NCBI RefSeq assembly: GCF_009801115.1
Contig: NZ_VTOL01000005.1
Span: 439,173-503,172 of the forward strand
DNA length: 64,000 nucleotides
Reading direction: 5' to 3'
Source of the DNA: Dyadobacter sp. 3J3
Lineage (GTDB): Bacteria; Bacteroidota; Bacteroidia; Cytophagales; Spirosomataceae
The notes beneath the pieces are model-generated. The model was not told the DNA's origin, did no database searches, and worked only from the letters and a program-made list of their open reading frames with translations. A program made the position numbers and the translations under genes. Below are positions 7,521 through 15,813 of the stretch, piece by piece (within the stretch, counting starts at the first letter, position 1; each line of letters begins with the position of its first letter).

Positions 7521-8348
7521 ATGCATTTTTTCAAAGAAGAAGACGTTGCGAATTATGATTCGGTTGAATTTCTGTATATCAAAACTTCTTTGAAAGGAAA
7601 CATTTTTGAAATTATCCTTAACCGGCCCGAAAAGCGAAACGCCTTCACGCCAACCATGGCCAATGAAATCGCATTTGCATTGGCTTATGCAAAAAAAATA
7701 ATTGAAATTCGTTGTGTCATTATCAAAGCAGAAGGTCCTGTTTTCTGTGCTGGTGCAGACTTGAATGCTTTTCATGATCCAACAATAGATCAGAAAAATC
7801 AAACACTTCCCGAGCCAAAAGGAGAAGTAAGATTGGGAGACGCTTTTACGAATTTGCACAAGCCATCGATCGCCCAGATAGAAGGCTCTGTATTTGCAGG
7901 AGGATTTTTAATAATATGCGGATGCACTTTTGTCGTAAGTATACCAGAAGCAAATTTCAGCTTACCCGAAGTTAAAAGAGGAATCTGGCCGATGCAGGTG
8001 ATGGCTTCGCTTTTGGATATCATCCCCAAAAGGAAAATACTGGAAATGTCGATAACGGGAAAAAGTTATACGGCGGAAGAAGTGTTGGATTTAGGCTTGG
8101 TCACCCAAATAGCTAATAAAGAAGTCATTGAATACGAAGTCAATAAACTTGCTAATCTAATTTGTTCAAATGCGCCCTACGCCATAAAATCAGGAATGGA
8201 AGCATTACAAAACTTATCAGATGTAGAAGAAAGCAAACGCCATGCTTATCTGAAATCTGAATTAGATAAACTTCTTAAATCCGAAGATGCAAAAGAAGGC
8301 TCAGTCGCATTCAAAGAAAAGCGAAACCCAATCTGGAAATCAAAATAA
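7521..8348 (+). CDS. Enoyl-CoA hydratase/isomerase family protein
   Basis: A 275-residue crotonase-fold protein. The CoA-binding LNRPEKRNAF (about residues 33-42), the first oxyanion-hole segment CAGADLNAF (about 77-85) and the second, AGGFLIICGC (about 128-137), are visible. LPEVKRGIWP carries the Glu in the position of a hydratase catalytic residue. The family acts on acyl-CoA thioesters (hydration, isomerisation or decarboxylation), so the exact substrate is open. It starts 23 bp after the deacylase stop and may be co-transcribed. It is not beside other fatty-acid or leucine-degradation genes, so context does not help. Confidence 0.85.
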   Translation: MHFFKEEDVANYDSVEFLYIKTSLKGNIFEIILNRPEKRNAFTPTMANEIAFALAYAKKIIEIRCVIIKAEGPVFCAGADLNAFHDPTIDQKNQTLPEPKGEVRLGDAFTNLHKPSIAQIEGSVFAGGFLIICGCTFVVSIPEANFSLPEVKRGIWPMQVMASLLDIIPKRKILEMSITGKSYTAEEVLDLGLVTQIANKEVIEYEVNKLANLICSNAPYAIKSGMEALQNLSDVEESKRHAYLKSELDKLLKSEDAKEGSVAFKEKRNPIWKSK

Positions 8349-8387
8349 AGAAATAAGCAAGAAATAACAAACAGGCTACCCCAAAAG

Positions 8388-8412
8388 CTAAAACCTAACC
8401 GCTAACAGCTAA
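8388..8412. repeat. Degenerate ~7-bp array after rng
   Basis: GCTAA or CCTAA words recur about every 7 bp (one step is 6) just beyond the rng stop at 8417-8419. In the gene direction they read TTTTAGC, TGTTAGC, GTTAGG, TTTTAGC. Same class as the array at 18-59. Confidence 0.6.
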
Positions 8413-8416
8413 AAAA

Positions 8417-9979
8417 TCAGCTTCCCGGAACAATCTCAATTTCTTCTCCATATTTGTTATGGAATTTGAAATCAATAACGCCTAATGAAGTATCCTTAAT
8501 CAGCTTCACCCAGGTTTTGTATTGGAAGAACCACTTCACTTGCTCTGAAATAATTCCCTTAGTGAAATAAGCATAGATAAACGGATGAAGTGCGATGGTA
8601 ATGCCACGTTCATTTTGTTTGGAAAGAATATAGTCCAGGTTAGACAAGATAATATCTGTCACCAGAATACTCGCCTGGATTGTTCCCGTACCGCCACAAG
8701 TAGGACAAGTTTCGCGGGTAACAATATTCATTTCGGGTCTTACACGCTGACGTGTGATTTGCAGTAACCCGAATTTCGAAAGCGGAAGAACCGTATATTT
8801 TGAACGGTCTCCTTTCATTTCGTCACGCATCATGTCAAAAAGAATGCGTTTGTTTTCCGCTTTCTTCATGTCAATGAAATCGACAACGATAATTCCACCC
8901 ATATCACGCAAGCGCAACTGGCGGGCAATTTCTTTAGCTGCTTCAATGTTTACACTGAGCGCAGTTGCTTCCTGATCCTCTTCCGAATTGGACTTATTTC
9001 CGCTGTTCACGTCGATAACGTGCAGAGCTTCTGTATGTTCAATGATCAGATAACCGCCATTTGGCAAACTTACCGAACGGCCGAAAAGAGATTTAATTTG
9101 TTTTTCCAGGCCGAATTGTTCAAATATCTTGTTTTTGCCATTATGCAATTTCAGGATACTTTCTTTATCCGGTGCAATGTTGTGGATATAGGCTTTAATG
9201 TCTTCGTAAACTTCTTTTGAATCCACCGTAATACTGTCGAACGATTCGTTCAACATATCACGGATAATCGAAGAAGCACGATTCATTTCACCTATAACAC
9301 GGTCACGAGGCTTGGCATCACGAAGCATTTTGATGCCATTTTCCCACTTGTCAAGGCAATCCTGAAGATCCTTATTCAGTTCATCTACATCTTTGCCCGT
9401 GGCAACTGTACGGATAATAACACCGAAGTTGGCTGGTTTGATGGAAGACATCAGACGCTGCAAACGTGTTCTTTCCTGTTTGTCAGTAATCTTTTTGGAA
9501 AGGTTTACTGAATTTGAGAAAGGAACCAAAACGATGTAACGACCTGCAATGGAAATATCACATGATAGGCGGGGGCCTTTTGTTGAAATTGGTTCTTTTA
9601 CAATTTGAACCAAAATAGGTTGATTCTTAGAGAGTACTTTATCAATCTTGCCAAGTTTCTCAATTTCGGGCTCCATCTTGAAGTTACTCAATTTGCCCGA
9701 GTTGACACGCTTGGAAATTACATCTTTGGTTAACTTGTTGAGGGAATTAATGTTAGGCCCTAAATCCAGATAATGCAAAAAAGCATCCTTCTCAAATCCC
9801 ACGTCTACAAATGCAGCATTAAGCCCAGGCACGAGTTTCCTAACTGTACCAAGGTAAATATCCCCAACGGTAAAGCTTTGATCCGGTGTTTCGACGTGGT
9901 ATTCTAACAGACGTTTATCCTGCAAAAGGGCTATACGTTCTCCCTTTTGAGTAGAATTGATTAGTAATTCGTTACTCAA
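8417..9979 (-). CDS. rng: Ribonuclease E/G family endoribonuclease
   Basis: The 520-residue single-strand endonuclease cuts rRNA precursors and mRNA in the cytosol. An S1-like RNA-binding domain spans about residues 37-125 (VGDIYLGTVRKLVPG). The DNase I-like catalytic part carries the metal Asp residues in HVIDVNSGNK and VVDFIDM. The zinc link CPTCGGTG is near residue 430. The long C-terminal scaffold of RNase E is absent, so it is RNase G-like. The start is TTG at 9977-9979: an in-frame TGA lies two codons upstream, and the product begins MSNELLINS as in relatives. It heads or ends a conserved group with HU and mutY; a heptamer array follows its stop. Confidence 0.94.
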   Translation of the reverse strand: MSNELLINSTQKGERIALLQDKRLLEYHVETPDQSFTVGDIYLGTVRKLVPGLNAAFVDVGFEKDAFLHYLDLGPNINSLNKLTKDVISKRVNSGKLSNFKMEPEIEKLGKIDKVLSKNQPILVQIVKEPISTKGPRLSCDISIAGRYIVLVPFSNSVNLSKKITDKQERTRLQRLMSSIKPANFGVIIRTVATGKDVDELNKDLQDCLDKWENGIKMLRDAKPRDRVIGEMNRASSIIRDMLNESFDSITVDSKEVYEDIKAYIHNIAPDKESILKLHNGKNKIFEQFGLEKQIKSLFGRSVSLPNGGYLIIEHTEALHVIDVNSGNKSNSEEDQEATALSVNIEAAKEIARQLRLRDMGGIIVVDFIDMKKAENKRILFDMMRDEMKGDRSKYTVLPLSKFGLLQITRQRVRPEMNIVTRETCPTCGGTGTIQASILVTDIILSNLDYILSKQNERGITIALHPFIYAYFTKGIISEQVKWFFQYKTWVKLIKDTSLGVIDFKFHNKYGEEIEIVPGS

Positions 9980-10063
9980 TGTTCAACCAACCAAATGGCT
10001 ATATAAAGTTAATACTCGACCTCCTGCTTTACATTTAAAGACAGGCAACATATATCTAGTAAG

Positions 10064-10107
10064 TGATAATATGACCGGATCCATATGATTGAATCCGGTC
10101 ACATATC
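10064..10107 (-). terminator. Hairpin after the small basic-protein gene
   Basis: TGACCGGAT (10072-10080) pairs with ATCCGGTCA (10093-10101), and the stem extends outward imperfectly to TGATA/TATCA. It starts 3 bp past the stop of the 29-residue gene. No T tract is present, so it is a weak terminator or an RNA-stability hairpin. Confidence 0.5.
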
Positions 10108-10109
10108 AA

Positions 10110-10199
10110 TTATTTCTTCTTATGTCTATTTTTTCTAAGACGTTTCTTTCTCTTATGAGTGGAAATCTTATGTCTCTTTCTTTTCTTTCCGCAAGGCAT
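10110..10199 (-). CDS. 29-residue AURKAIP1/COX24-domain-like basic protein
   Basis: The reading frame from ATG at 10197-10199 to TAA at 10110-10112 codes 29 residues beginning MPCGKKRKRHKISTHKRKKR and ending RHKKK; more than half are Lys, Arg or His. Bacteroidota carry very similar tiny proteins, annotated as AURKAIP1/COX24 domain proteins and related to mitochondrial mS38 and mycobacterial bS22, which bind the small ribosomal subunit. A ribosomal role is therefore likely but inferred. It sits between the TPR gene and rng, and a hairpin follows at once. Its length puts it below common gene-calling cutoffs. Confidence 0.8.
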   Translation of the reverse strand: MPCGKKRKRHKISTHKRKKRLRKNRHKKK

Positions 10200-10243
10200 A
10201 AATTTATGTCGTTTATATAATAAAAAATAATTGTTTTACTTAT

Positions 10244-11101
10244 TTAATTGTCAAGACGCTGCTGAAGTTCGATAAGAGCCTGTTGGATAACGGGATCTTT
10301 CTCTTCTTTTTTTACTTCGGCCAACACTTTACGGGCTTCATCTTTGTTTCCTAATTCAACAAGCGTCAATCCTAAATAGAATTTCGCTTTTGTGTTGGCA
10401 GGATTGTTAGTCAGTATTTGCCTGAATCTGTCTGCTGCTTTCGAGTATTGATTCGAACGCATAGATAGAATACCAAGATTAAACAAAGCTAGTTCATTCG
10501 TTGGATCCGTATCCAAAACTTCGCGCAACATCAGAATTCCCTGCATCGGGTTTTCTGTATTTACATAAGTCATCGCCATATTGGCTTTCGCAGCAAGCAA
10601 ACCTGGATTTTTTTCAATTGCCTTACCATAAAATTCGCGCGTTTTGTTACCAAGGCTTTTCGCTTTGGCATCATCCACGGCAAATCCATATGCTTCATAG
10701 TAACGGTCACCAGCTTTTGTGATATTCTCAACAGAAGGGGATAACTGGGCTACTTTTTCTGCATAACTTGCTGCGCTGTCAAACTTTTGAAGTTTTGCAA
10801 ACGTATCAGACAATTTTAATCCGGCAGCTATTTTGTCTTTTCCACTTGCCTGATTGAAACCACTTCTCAGCTGGTCAACATTTTTTTGTTGTTCAGGGGA
10901 TAAAGTGGCTCCATCATGCGCATTTGAGGGAGTTTCGGATGCCGGAGTAGCTGATGCCGAAGCACCTGGCGCTGTTGCAGCCTCACTCTTCTCGGTGTCC
11001 ACTTCCTTTGCTTTTGTATTAACGACCACCTTTGGAAGACTGTAAAGTGTCCCAACCAAGGCTAATGCCAATACACAAGAAAGAATTATAGACTTTTTCA
11101 T
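10244..11101 (-). CDS. TPR-repeat protein with N-terminal membrane anchor
   Basis: A 285-residue protein. Residues 1-25 are a signal or anchor segment (MKKSIILSCVLALALVGTLY), with a possible lipobox Cys at position 9 that is too early to be convincing. A low-complexity Ala/Ser/Pro/Thr stretch (about 35-65) follows, then tetratricopeptide repeats to the end, including ALFNLGILSMRSNQYSKAAD and AKFYLGLTLVELGNKDEARK. TPR proteins mediate protein contacts; this one would face the periplasm. It starts 29 bp after HU and is probably co-transcribed with it. Specific role unknown. Confidence 0.8.
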   Translation of the reverse strand: MKKSIILSCVLALALVGTLYSLPKVVVNTKAKEVDTEKSEAATAPGASASATPASETPSNAHDGATLSPEQQKNVDQLRSGFNQASGKDKIAAGLKLSDTFAKLQKFDSAASYAEKVAQLSPSVENITKAGDRYYEAYGFAVDDAKAKSLGNKTREFYGKAIEKNPGLLAAKANMAMTYVNTENPMQGILMLREVLDTDPTNELALFNLGILSMRSNQYSKAADRFRQILTNNPANTKAKFYLGLTLVELGNKDEARKVLAEVKKEEKDPVIQQALIELQQRLDN

Positions 11102-11130
11102 ACTGTTTTAATCAAACCTATTAAGGCAAA

Positions 11131-11436
11131 TTATTTCTCAGCCAGATCTTTTAATTTGTCGCTTACCTTCACTTGTTCAACAAAAACTTTTGCTGGTTTA
11201 AAGCTTGGTACGAAATGCTCGTCAATGATCATTGAAGTTCCTTGAGAGATATTGCGAGCTACTTTACGGGCACGCTTTTTATTGATAAAGCTACCGAAAC
11301 CTCTAACATATAGATTTTCACCATCTGCAAGGGAGTCCTTTACAACAGTGAAAAACGATTCTAGCGTTTGTTGAACATCGCCCTTGTCTACACCTGTTTT
11401 CTCGGAAATTTGTGCGATTACGTCTGCCTTAGTCAC
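11131..11436 (-). CDS. hup: HU/IHF family DNA-binding protein
   Basis: The 101-residue nucleoid protein has the two N-terminal helices (TKADVIAQISEKTG), the dimer core with RGFGSF (about residues 45-50), and a beta-arm region rich in Lys and Arg, followed by a short C-terminal tail (about residues 85-101) beyond the usual 90. It bends DNA as a dimer. The start is GTG at 11434-11436, giving MTKADV, the standard N-terminus. A -7 element TACCTTTG lies at 11503-11510 on the minus strand. It leads a minus-strand run HU, TPR protein, small basic protein, rng, and is divergent from mutY. Confidence 0.95.
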   Translation of the reverse strand: MTKADVIAQISEKTGVDKGDVQQTLESFFTVVKDSLADGENLYVRGFGSFINKKRARKVARNISQGTSMIIDEHFVPSFKPAKVFVEQVKVSDKLKDLAEK

Positions 11437-11502
11437 TTTGATTGTTTACTTTAAGTGGATATTATTTCGTTTATTTATTTCCTCCTCTAAATTTTGGGAA
11501 CA

Positions 11503-11510
11503 CAAAGGTA
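11503..11510 (-). promoter_or_regulatory. -7 promoter element TACCTTTG for hup
   Basis: Exact match to TAnnTTTG on the minus strand, 66 bp before the GTG start of hup. No obvious -33 TTTG at 17-21 bp was found. Confidence 0.55.
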
Positions 11511-11595
11511 GGGTAATTTTACCATAATTTAAAAGGTTAGCATTTTCATTTTTTTTCTAATTGGTTAAAAAACAGTGTATATAAGTCAAAACGTT

Positions 11596-12675
11596 ATGCT
11601 ACCCGATCATTTACAACTACTTGAATTTAACACAAAACTGAAATCCTGGTACCTGGAAAACCATCGTCCGCTGCTCTGGCGACAAACAACGGATCCATAT
11701 AAAATTTGGCTTTCAGAGATTATCCTGCAACAAACACGTGTGGCTCAGGGCACTCCCTACTATGAAAAGTTCCTGATCAACTATCCGACCGTTTTTGATT
11801 TGGCTGCGGCTGATGAACGGGATGTTTTAAGACTTTGGCAAGGTTTGGGGTATTATTCTAGGGCCAGAAACATGCATCATACCGCGAGACAAATTGTGGA
11901 AGAGTTAGAAGGGAAATTCCCGGATAATGCCATCAAGCTTGCCAAACTCAAAGGTTTGGGTGCTTACACAGCCGCCGCCATTGCCTCCTTTGCTTTTAAC
12001 GAGGCTGTGCCTGCTATTGACGGAAATGTGTTTCGGTTGATGTCTCGTTTGTTTGGAGTTTTCACCGATATATTAAGTTCGGGAGCTAAAAATGAGTTCA
12101 CAAATCTGGCGAAACAGATTATTTCTCAGGAAGACCCGGCGACATATAATCAGGCAATGATAGAATTTGGAGCTTTGCAATGCGTACCCGTTTCTCCAAA
12201 TTGTTCGGTTTGTCCTTTTACTTATATGTGTTATGCATACGAGTTTAACATGCAGAACAAGCTTCCGGTCAAAATGAAAAAGAATGCTGTGAAAAACCGC
12301 TATTTTAATTATTTCATTTTACAAAAAGGTGAAAACCTGGCGATGCATGAGCGGCGCGGAAAAGATATATGGAAAGGATTATATGATTTTTATTTAGTTG
12401 AATCGACTGCTGATATCAATAGTCCAGACGATTTGCCTGAAAATATTTATTTAGAATTCTGGAAGAAAAAGGGCCAGTTTCGGCAGGTTGTAAAAGAATA
12501 TACGCATTTGCTAACCCATCAAAGATTAACGGTAAGATTTTGGTGGATTACCGTGTCGGAGGATGAAGTTATAAATCTGCCAGAAGACATGGCATTTTAT
12601 TCCAAAAGTGAAGTCGAAGAATTACCAAAACCCATTTTAATGGATACGGTATTAAAAGAGGAAATGTTTATATAG
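11596..12675 (+). CDS. mutY: A/G-specific adenine glycosylase
   Basis: A 359-residue DNA repair enzyme that removes adenine mispaired with 8-oxoguanine. The helix-hairpin-helix LKGLGAYTAAAIASFAF with the catalytic Asp in AVPAIDGNV is visible, as are the [4Fe-4S] ligands in the spacing C-x6-C-x2-C-x5-C (CVPVSPNCSVCPFTYMC). A NUDIX-like C-terminal domain for 8-oxoG recognition runs from about residue 230. The ATG at 11596 is preferred; a GTG at 11575 would add seven unusual residues. Neighbouring hup, rng, ssb and gldE form a group seen in other Bacteroidota. A palindromic repeat follows at 12688. Confidence 0.95.
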   Translation: MLPDHLQLLEFNTKLKSWYLENHRPLLWRQTTDPYKIWLSEIILQQTRVAQGTPYYEKFLINYPTVFDLAAADERDVLRLWQGLGYYSRARNMHHTARQIVEELEGKFPDNAIKLAKLKGLGAYTAAAIASFAFNEAVPAIDGNVFRLMSRLFGVFTDILSSGAKNEFTNLAKQIISQEDPATYNQAMIEFGALQCVPVSPNCSVCPFTYMCYAYEFNMQNKLPVKMKKNAVKNRYFNYFILQKGENLAMHERRGKDIWKGLYDFYLVESTADINSPDDLPENIYLEFWKKKGQFRQVVKEYTHLLTHQRLTVRFWWITVSEDEVINLPEDMAFYSKSEVEELPKPILMDTVLKEEMFI

Positions 12676-12687
12676 CTGTAATTATTT

Positions 12688-12758
12688 TGCCACGAATACA
12701 CGAATTTTTCACGAATTGGCTAATCGAACATTCGTGAAAAATTAGTGCATTCGTGGCA
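12688..12758. repeat. Dispersed palindromic repeat, copy 2
   Basis: TGCCACGAATACACGAATTT is mirrored by an inverted ...GTGCATTCGTGGCA, with an inner inverted pair TTCACGAAT/ATTCGTGAA. It shares the outer arms with the copy at 6288-6355. It lies 12 bp after mutY and could fold as a long hairpin in the transcript. Confidence 0.8.
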
Positions 12759-12793
12759 AAGTTATTTTTCAATTTGGTATGAGTATTGTTCGG

Positions 12794-12823
12794 TTGAATT
12801 GTGTTTTTAATAATATAAATTTG
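12794..12823 (+). promoter_or_regulatory. Promoter of the PhyH gene
   Basis: TTG (12794-12796), a 19-bp spacer, and TAAATTTG (12816-12823) fit the Bacteroidota -33/-7 arrangement well. The predicted start of transcription is near 12829, about 20 nt before the ATG at 12849. Confidence 0.7.
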
Positions 12824-12848
12824 TACTGAACAGATAAATATTCCTGAC

Positions 12849-13706
12849 ATGGCGAAGATTAATTTAAATGAAGAACAAATTGAAACCTATCACCAAGATG
12901 GCTTTTTGGTAGTCAAAAATCTTTTTTCTCAGGAAGAAATTGACAAGCTATATAACAGCGCAATCGAAAACTCCATCATGCAGAAAAATGCGATGGATTT
13001 AAATGATCAAACCGGAAAGAAAACAAAACTTTCGCTGTGGTTTACGCCCGGAAATGACGTTTTTGGTTACCTGATCCGAAGTGAAAGAATGGTGAATTCT
13101 GTTGCCCAGCTCTTAGGTCAGGAAAGCGCTGTTTGTCATTTTCATACCAAACTGATGCAAAAAGAACCGAAAGTTGGCGGAGCATGGGAATGGCATCAGG
13201 ATTATGGTTACTGGTATAAAAACCAATTTCTTTTTCCCGATCAAATGATGAGTGTGATGATTGCCCTGACAGCTGCAAATAAGGAAAACGGATGTTTGCA
13301 GGTCATCAAAGGTTCACATAAATTAGGAAGAGTAAATCACGGTTTTGCAGGAGAACAAGTTGGTGCAGATATGACGATGGTTAACAATGCATTGGAAACG
13401 ATGGAGTTGATTTATTGCGAAATCGAACCGGGTGATGCATTGTTTTTCCATAGTAACCTGATGCACCGCTCCGAAGCAAATTTATCTGACAAGCCTCGCT
13501 GGTCTTTAATTTCCTGTTACAATTCACAATCGAATCTGGCATATGCCGAAACTTCGAATTCCTGGCGGGTGCCAGTGGATATCGTCCCGGATCATGCGAT
13601 TACAGAATGGAATGCAACGCCTTTTGAAAATGCAGATTTTTTGAAAAAAGAAAATGATCCGGCGTTGAAAACGACAGGATGGGAGGAGGAAGTTAAAACC
13701 AAATAA
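12849..13706 (+). CDS. Phytanoyl-CoA dioxygenase (PhyH) family protein
   Basis: A 285-residue Fe(II)/2-oxoglutarate oxygenase. The iron ligands are expected in WHQDYGYW (His and Asp, about residues 115-117) and in the MHRSEAN segment (about residue 207), with a double-stranded beta-helix core between. Bacterial members hydroxylate varied small molecules; the substrate is not predictable here. It has its own promoter and is followed by a Gfo/Idh/MocA oxidoreductase on the same strand, a pairing that suggests sugar or inositol-like catabolism (inference). The two genes interrupt the mutY-ssb-gldE group. A phased GTCA/TGAC array follows. Confidence 0.85.
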   Translation: MAKINLNEEQIETYHQDGFLVVKNLFSQEEIDKLYNSAIENSIMQKNAMDLNDQTGKKTKLSLWFTPGNDVFGYLIRSERMVNSVAQLLGQESAVCHFHTKLMQKEPKVGGAWEWHQDYGYWYKNQFLFPDQMMSVMIALTAANKENGCLQVIKGSHKLGRVNHGFAGEQVGADMTMVNNALETMELIYCEIEPGDALFFHSNLMHRSEANLSDKPRWSLISCYNSQSNLAYAETSNSWRVPVDIVPDHAITEWNATPFENADFLKKENDPALKTTGWEEEVKTK

Positions 13707-13707
13707 A

Positions 13708-13866
13708 AAAGTCAGGGATTGTCAATTGTAGTCAGGAAATTGTCATTTGTTGTCAGGTGTAGTCATTTATAGTTTTCCTGACTATATCTGACAACCCTTG
13801 ACAATTTCCTAACTATCCTTGACAAAACCTGACTATTTCCTGCCAATAAATGACAATCTCTGACTG
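13708..13866. repeat. Symmetric array of GTCA/TGAC words at 10-11 bp steps
   Basis: GTCA starts at 13711, 13721, 13731, 13742, 13752 and 13762. TGAC (or TAAC, TGCC) starts at 13779, 13789, 13799, 13810, 13820, 13830, 13841, 13851 and 13861. The six left words and the first six right words are mirror images about position 13772, so each pair is exactly complementary in place. Matches extend up to 11-12 bp (for example GGAAATTGTCA at 13736-13746). The whole could fold as an imperfect hairpin of about 125 nt. Confidence 0.85.
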
Positions 13867-13905
13867 GCTTCATAATCCTAATAACACCTAACCAAATTAA
13901 TCTTT

Positions 13906-15096
13906 ATGCAAAAAATAGCCATGCTCGGTTCCGGATTTATCGGACGTTTTTATGCGGAATCTATTCATGGCCAGCGCGGCCGGGATCGTGTTGTTGCGAT
14001 TTATGCGAGACGGGAAGAAAGCGCGAAAAAATTCGCCGACGATTACGGTTGTGATTTTTGGTCAGATAATATGGAGGAGATTATTTCTCATCCGAGTGTT
14101 ACTATGGTATGCATCGCGTTGCCTAATAATATTCATCAGGAAGCTGTCATGCTTTGTGCAAAACATAAAAAGGCAGTTGTTTCAACGAAACCACTTGGAA
14201 GAAATGCCGATGAAGCACTTCGTATGATGCAGGCGGTTGAGGAAGCCGGGATTTTTGCCGGTTATCTTGAAGATCTTTGTTATAGTCCAAAGTTTTTGAA
14301 ATCTTTGGAAAGTGTTAAAGCGGGGTCGCTCGGCAGAATTATCTGGGCGAAATCGAGAGAAGCGCATCCGGGCCCGCACAGTGAATGGTTCTGGGATATT
14401 GAACAGGCAGGCGGCGGATGTATTCTGGATCTTGGCTGTCATTGCATCGAAATTTCGAGAAACTTTATTGGGAAAGATATTCGTCCGGTGGAAGTCATGT
14501 GCTGGGCAGATACGCAGGTAAAACCCATTGATGCAGAAGATCACGCCATTGCCTTAGTGAAATATGAAAACGGGGCAATCGGACAATTTGAAGTGAGCTG
14601 GACGTTCCGCGGCGGGATGGATTTGCGGGACGAGGTAATGGGTACAGAAGGAACAATCTGGATCAATAATTTCCTCCGCACAGGATTTGAAATGTACACG
14701 TCCGGAAGTGGGGGAGATTACGTTGCGGAGAAAGCGGAAAGTAAAAGCGGCTGGCTTTTTCCTGTCGGTGATGAAGTAAATGATCTGGGATATAATCACA
14801 TGTTCACCGATATGTTTAATGCCGCAGAAGAAGGACGTGACGCCGCCGAAACTTTTTATGACGGTTACGTTGTGAATGCTGTAATAGATGCCGCGTACCG
14901 CTCTTCAAAAACGAAATTGTGGGAGAAAGTGGAATTGCCGGTGTGGCGTGGACAAGAAGGTGTTACCAAACCTTCAAATTATGTAGAATATGATGCAGAA
15001 CATTATTTGATAAAACAGGAAGTGACGCATGATGGACGTAATAAATTGATCCTCAAAAATAAAATTTCGGGAAAAATCAGTGAACGGGATGTATGA
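13906..15096 (+). CDS. Gfo/Idh/MocA family oxidoreductase
   Basis: A 396-residue NAD(P)-dependent dehydrogenase. The Rossmann dinucleotide motif is MLGSGFIGRFYAE (about residues 5-17). The EKP-like signature of the family appears as STKPLGRNADEA (about residues 92-103), and the second domain supplies the active site with DLGCHCIE (about 175-182). Such enzymes oxidise sugars, inositols or their derivatives in the cytosol. There is no secretion signal. The start is ATG at 13906, 40 bp after the phased repeat array, so the gene may be expressed from beyond or through that structure. Its partner may be the PhyH gene upstream. Confidence 0.9.
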   Translation: MQKIAMLGSGFIGRFYAESIHGQRGRDRVVAIYARREESAKKFADDYGCDFWSDNMEEIISHPSVTMVCIALPNNIHQEAVMLCAKHKKAVVSTKPLGRNADEALRMMQAVEEAGIFAGYLEDLCYSPKFLKSLESVKAGSLGRIIWAKSREAHPGPHSEWFWDIEQAGGGCILDLGCHCIEISRNFIGKDIRPVEVMCWADTQVKPIDAEDHAIALVKYENGAIGQFEVSWTFRGGMDLRDEVMGTEGTIWINNFLRTGFEMYTSGSGGDYVAEKAESKSGWLFPVGDEVNDLGYNHMFTDMFNAAEEGRDAAETFYDGYVVNAVIDAAYRSSKTKLWEKVELPVWRGQEGVTKPSNYVEYDAEHYLIKQEVTHDGRNKLILKNKISGKISERDV

Positions 15097-15220
15097 AAAG
15101 TTAATCAGTTTATCGGAAATGGCCTTTAATCCGTTTATGCGAAATTTGAATTTGCATATTTAAACTAATATCCGGTATATTGAATTTAATTATCCACAAT
15201 CATCACAAGCGCACAAAATC

Positions 15221-15697
15221 ATGGCAAGTGTTAACAAAGTAATCCTTATCGGAAATTTAGGCAGCGACCCGGAAGTTAGATATCTGGAGAGCGGATCAGC
15301 AGTAGCAAAATTCAGTATTGCTACAACCGAAGCTTATACCAACAAAAGCGGAGAAAGAGTTGAAAACACAGAATGGCACCGCATTGAGTTATGGGAAGGA
15401 CTTGCGAAAGTTGCTGAGAAATATCTCAAAAAAGGTAATTCTGTATATATAGAAGGAAGACTTCGTACCGATAACTGGACCGATAAAGAAGGGGTTCAGA
15501 AATCGGGCGTAACGATTCGCGCGAATAGCATGACATTATTAGGAGGACCGAATAATGGTGGTGGAGAAAATAACAATCAGGGTACTCAAAATTCTACACA
15601 GTCATCAGCTCCAAGACAAAATCAGGCACCAAGATCTTCGGATCCGATACCGCCGTCAATGGCTGCCGGAAATGACGATGACGACTTGCCATTCTAA
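15221..15697 (+). CDS. ssb: Single-stranded DNA-binding protein
   Basis: The 158-residue protein has the OB fold in residues 1-110 (MASVNKVILIGNLGSDPEVRY at the start, RTDNWTDKEGV near 85), a Gly/Asn/Gln-rich linker, and the acidic tail ending DDDDLPF that recruits repair and replication proteins. It coats single-stranded DNA as a tetramer. The start gives the standard family N-terminus. It is followed by a 15-bp perfect inverted repeat (15707-15776) and then gldE, an order shared with other Bacteroidota. Confidence 0.97.
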   Translation: MASVNKVILIGNLGSDPEVRYLESGSAVAKFSIATTEAYTNKSGERVENTEWHRIELWEGLAKVAEKYLKKGNSVYIEGRLRTDNWTDKEGVQKSGVTIRANSMTLLGGPNNGGGENNNQGTQNSTQSSAPRQNQAPRSSDPIPPSMAAGNDDDDLPF

Positions 15698-15706
15698 TAT
15701 TTGAAG

Positions 15707-15776
15707 GAATTCTATCCAAAAATGGGGTTAATTTAAAATGTAACTGGATTGACCATACTTATTTTGGATAGAATTC
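15707..15776. repeat. 15-bp perfect inverted repeat between ssb and gldE
   Basis: GAATTCTATCCAAAA (15707-15721) is repeated inverted at 15762-15776, with 40 bp between. It begins 10 bp after the ssb stop. It may be a terminator-like hairpin, or the ends of a miniature element, since the loop codes for nothing. Confidence 0.7.
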
Positions 15777-15813
15777 TTATATTGAGGCTTATTATGAACT
15801 TTTCTTACTCTTT

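Noticed and set aside
13708..13866. Possible CRISPR array
   Set aside because: The repeated words are only 4-11 bp with 10-bp steps and change orientation at the centre; no 23-47 bp repeats or spacers and no cas genes.
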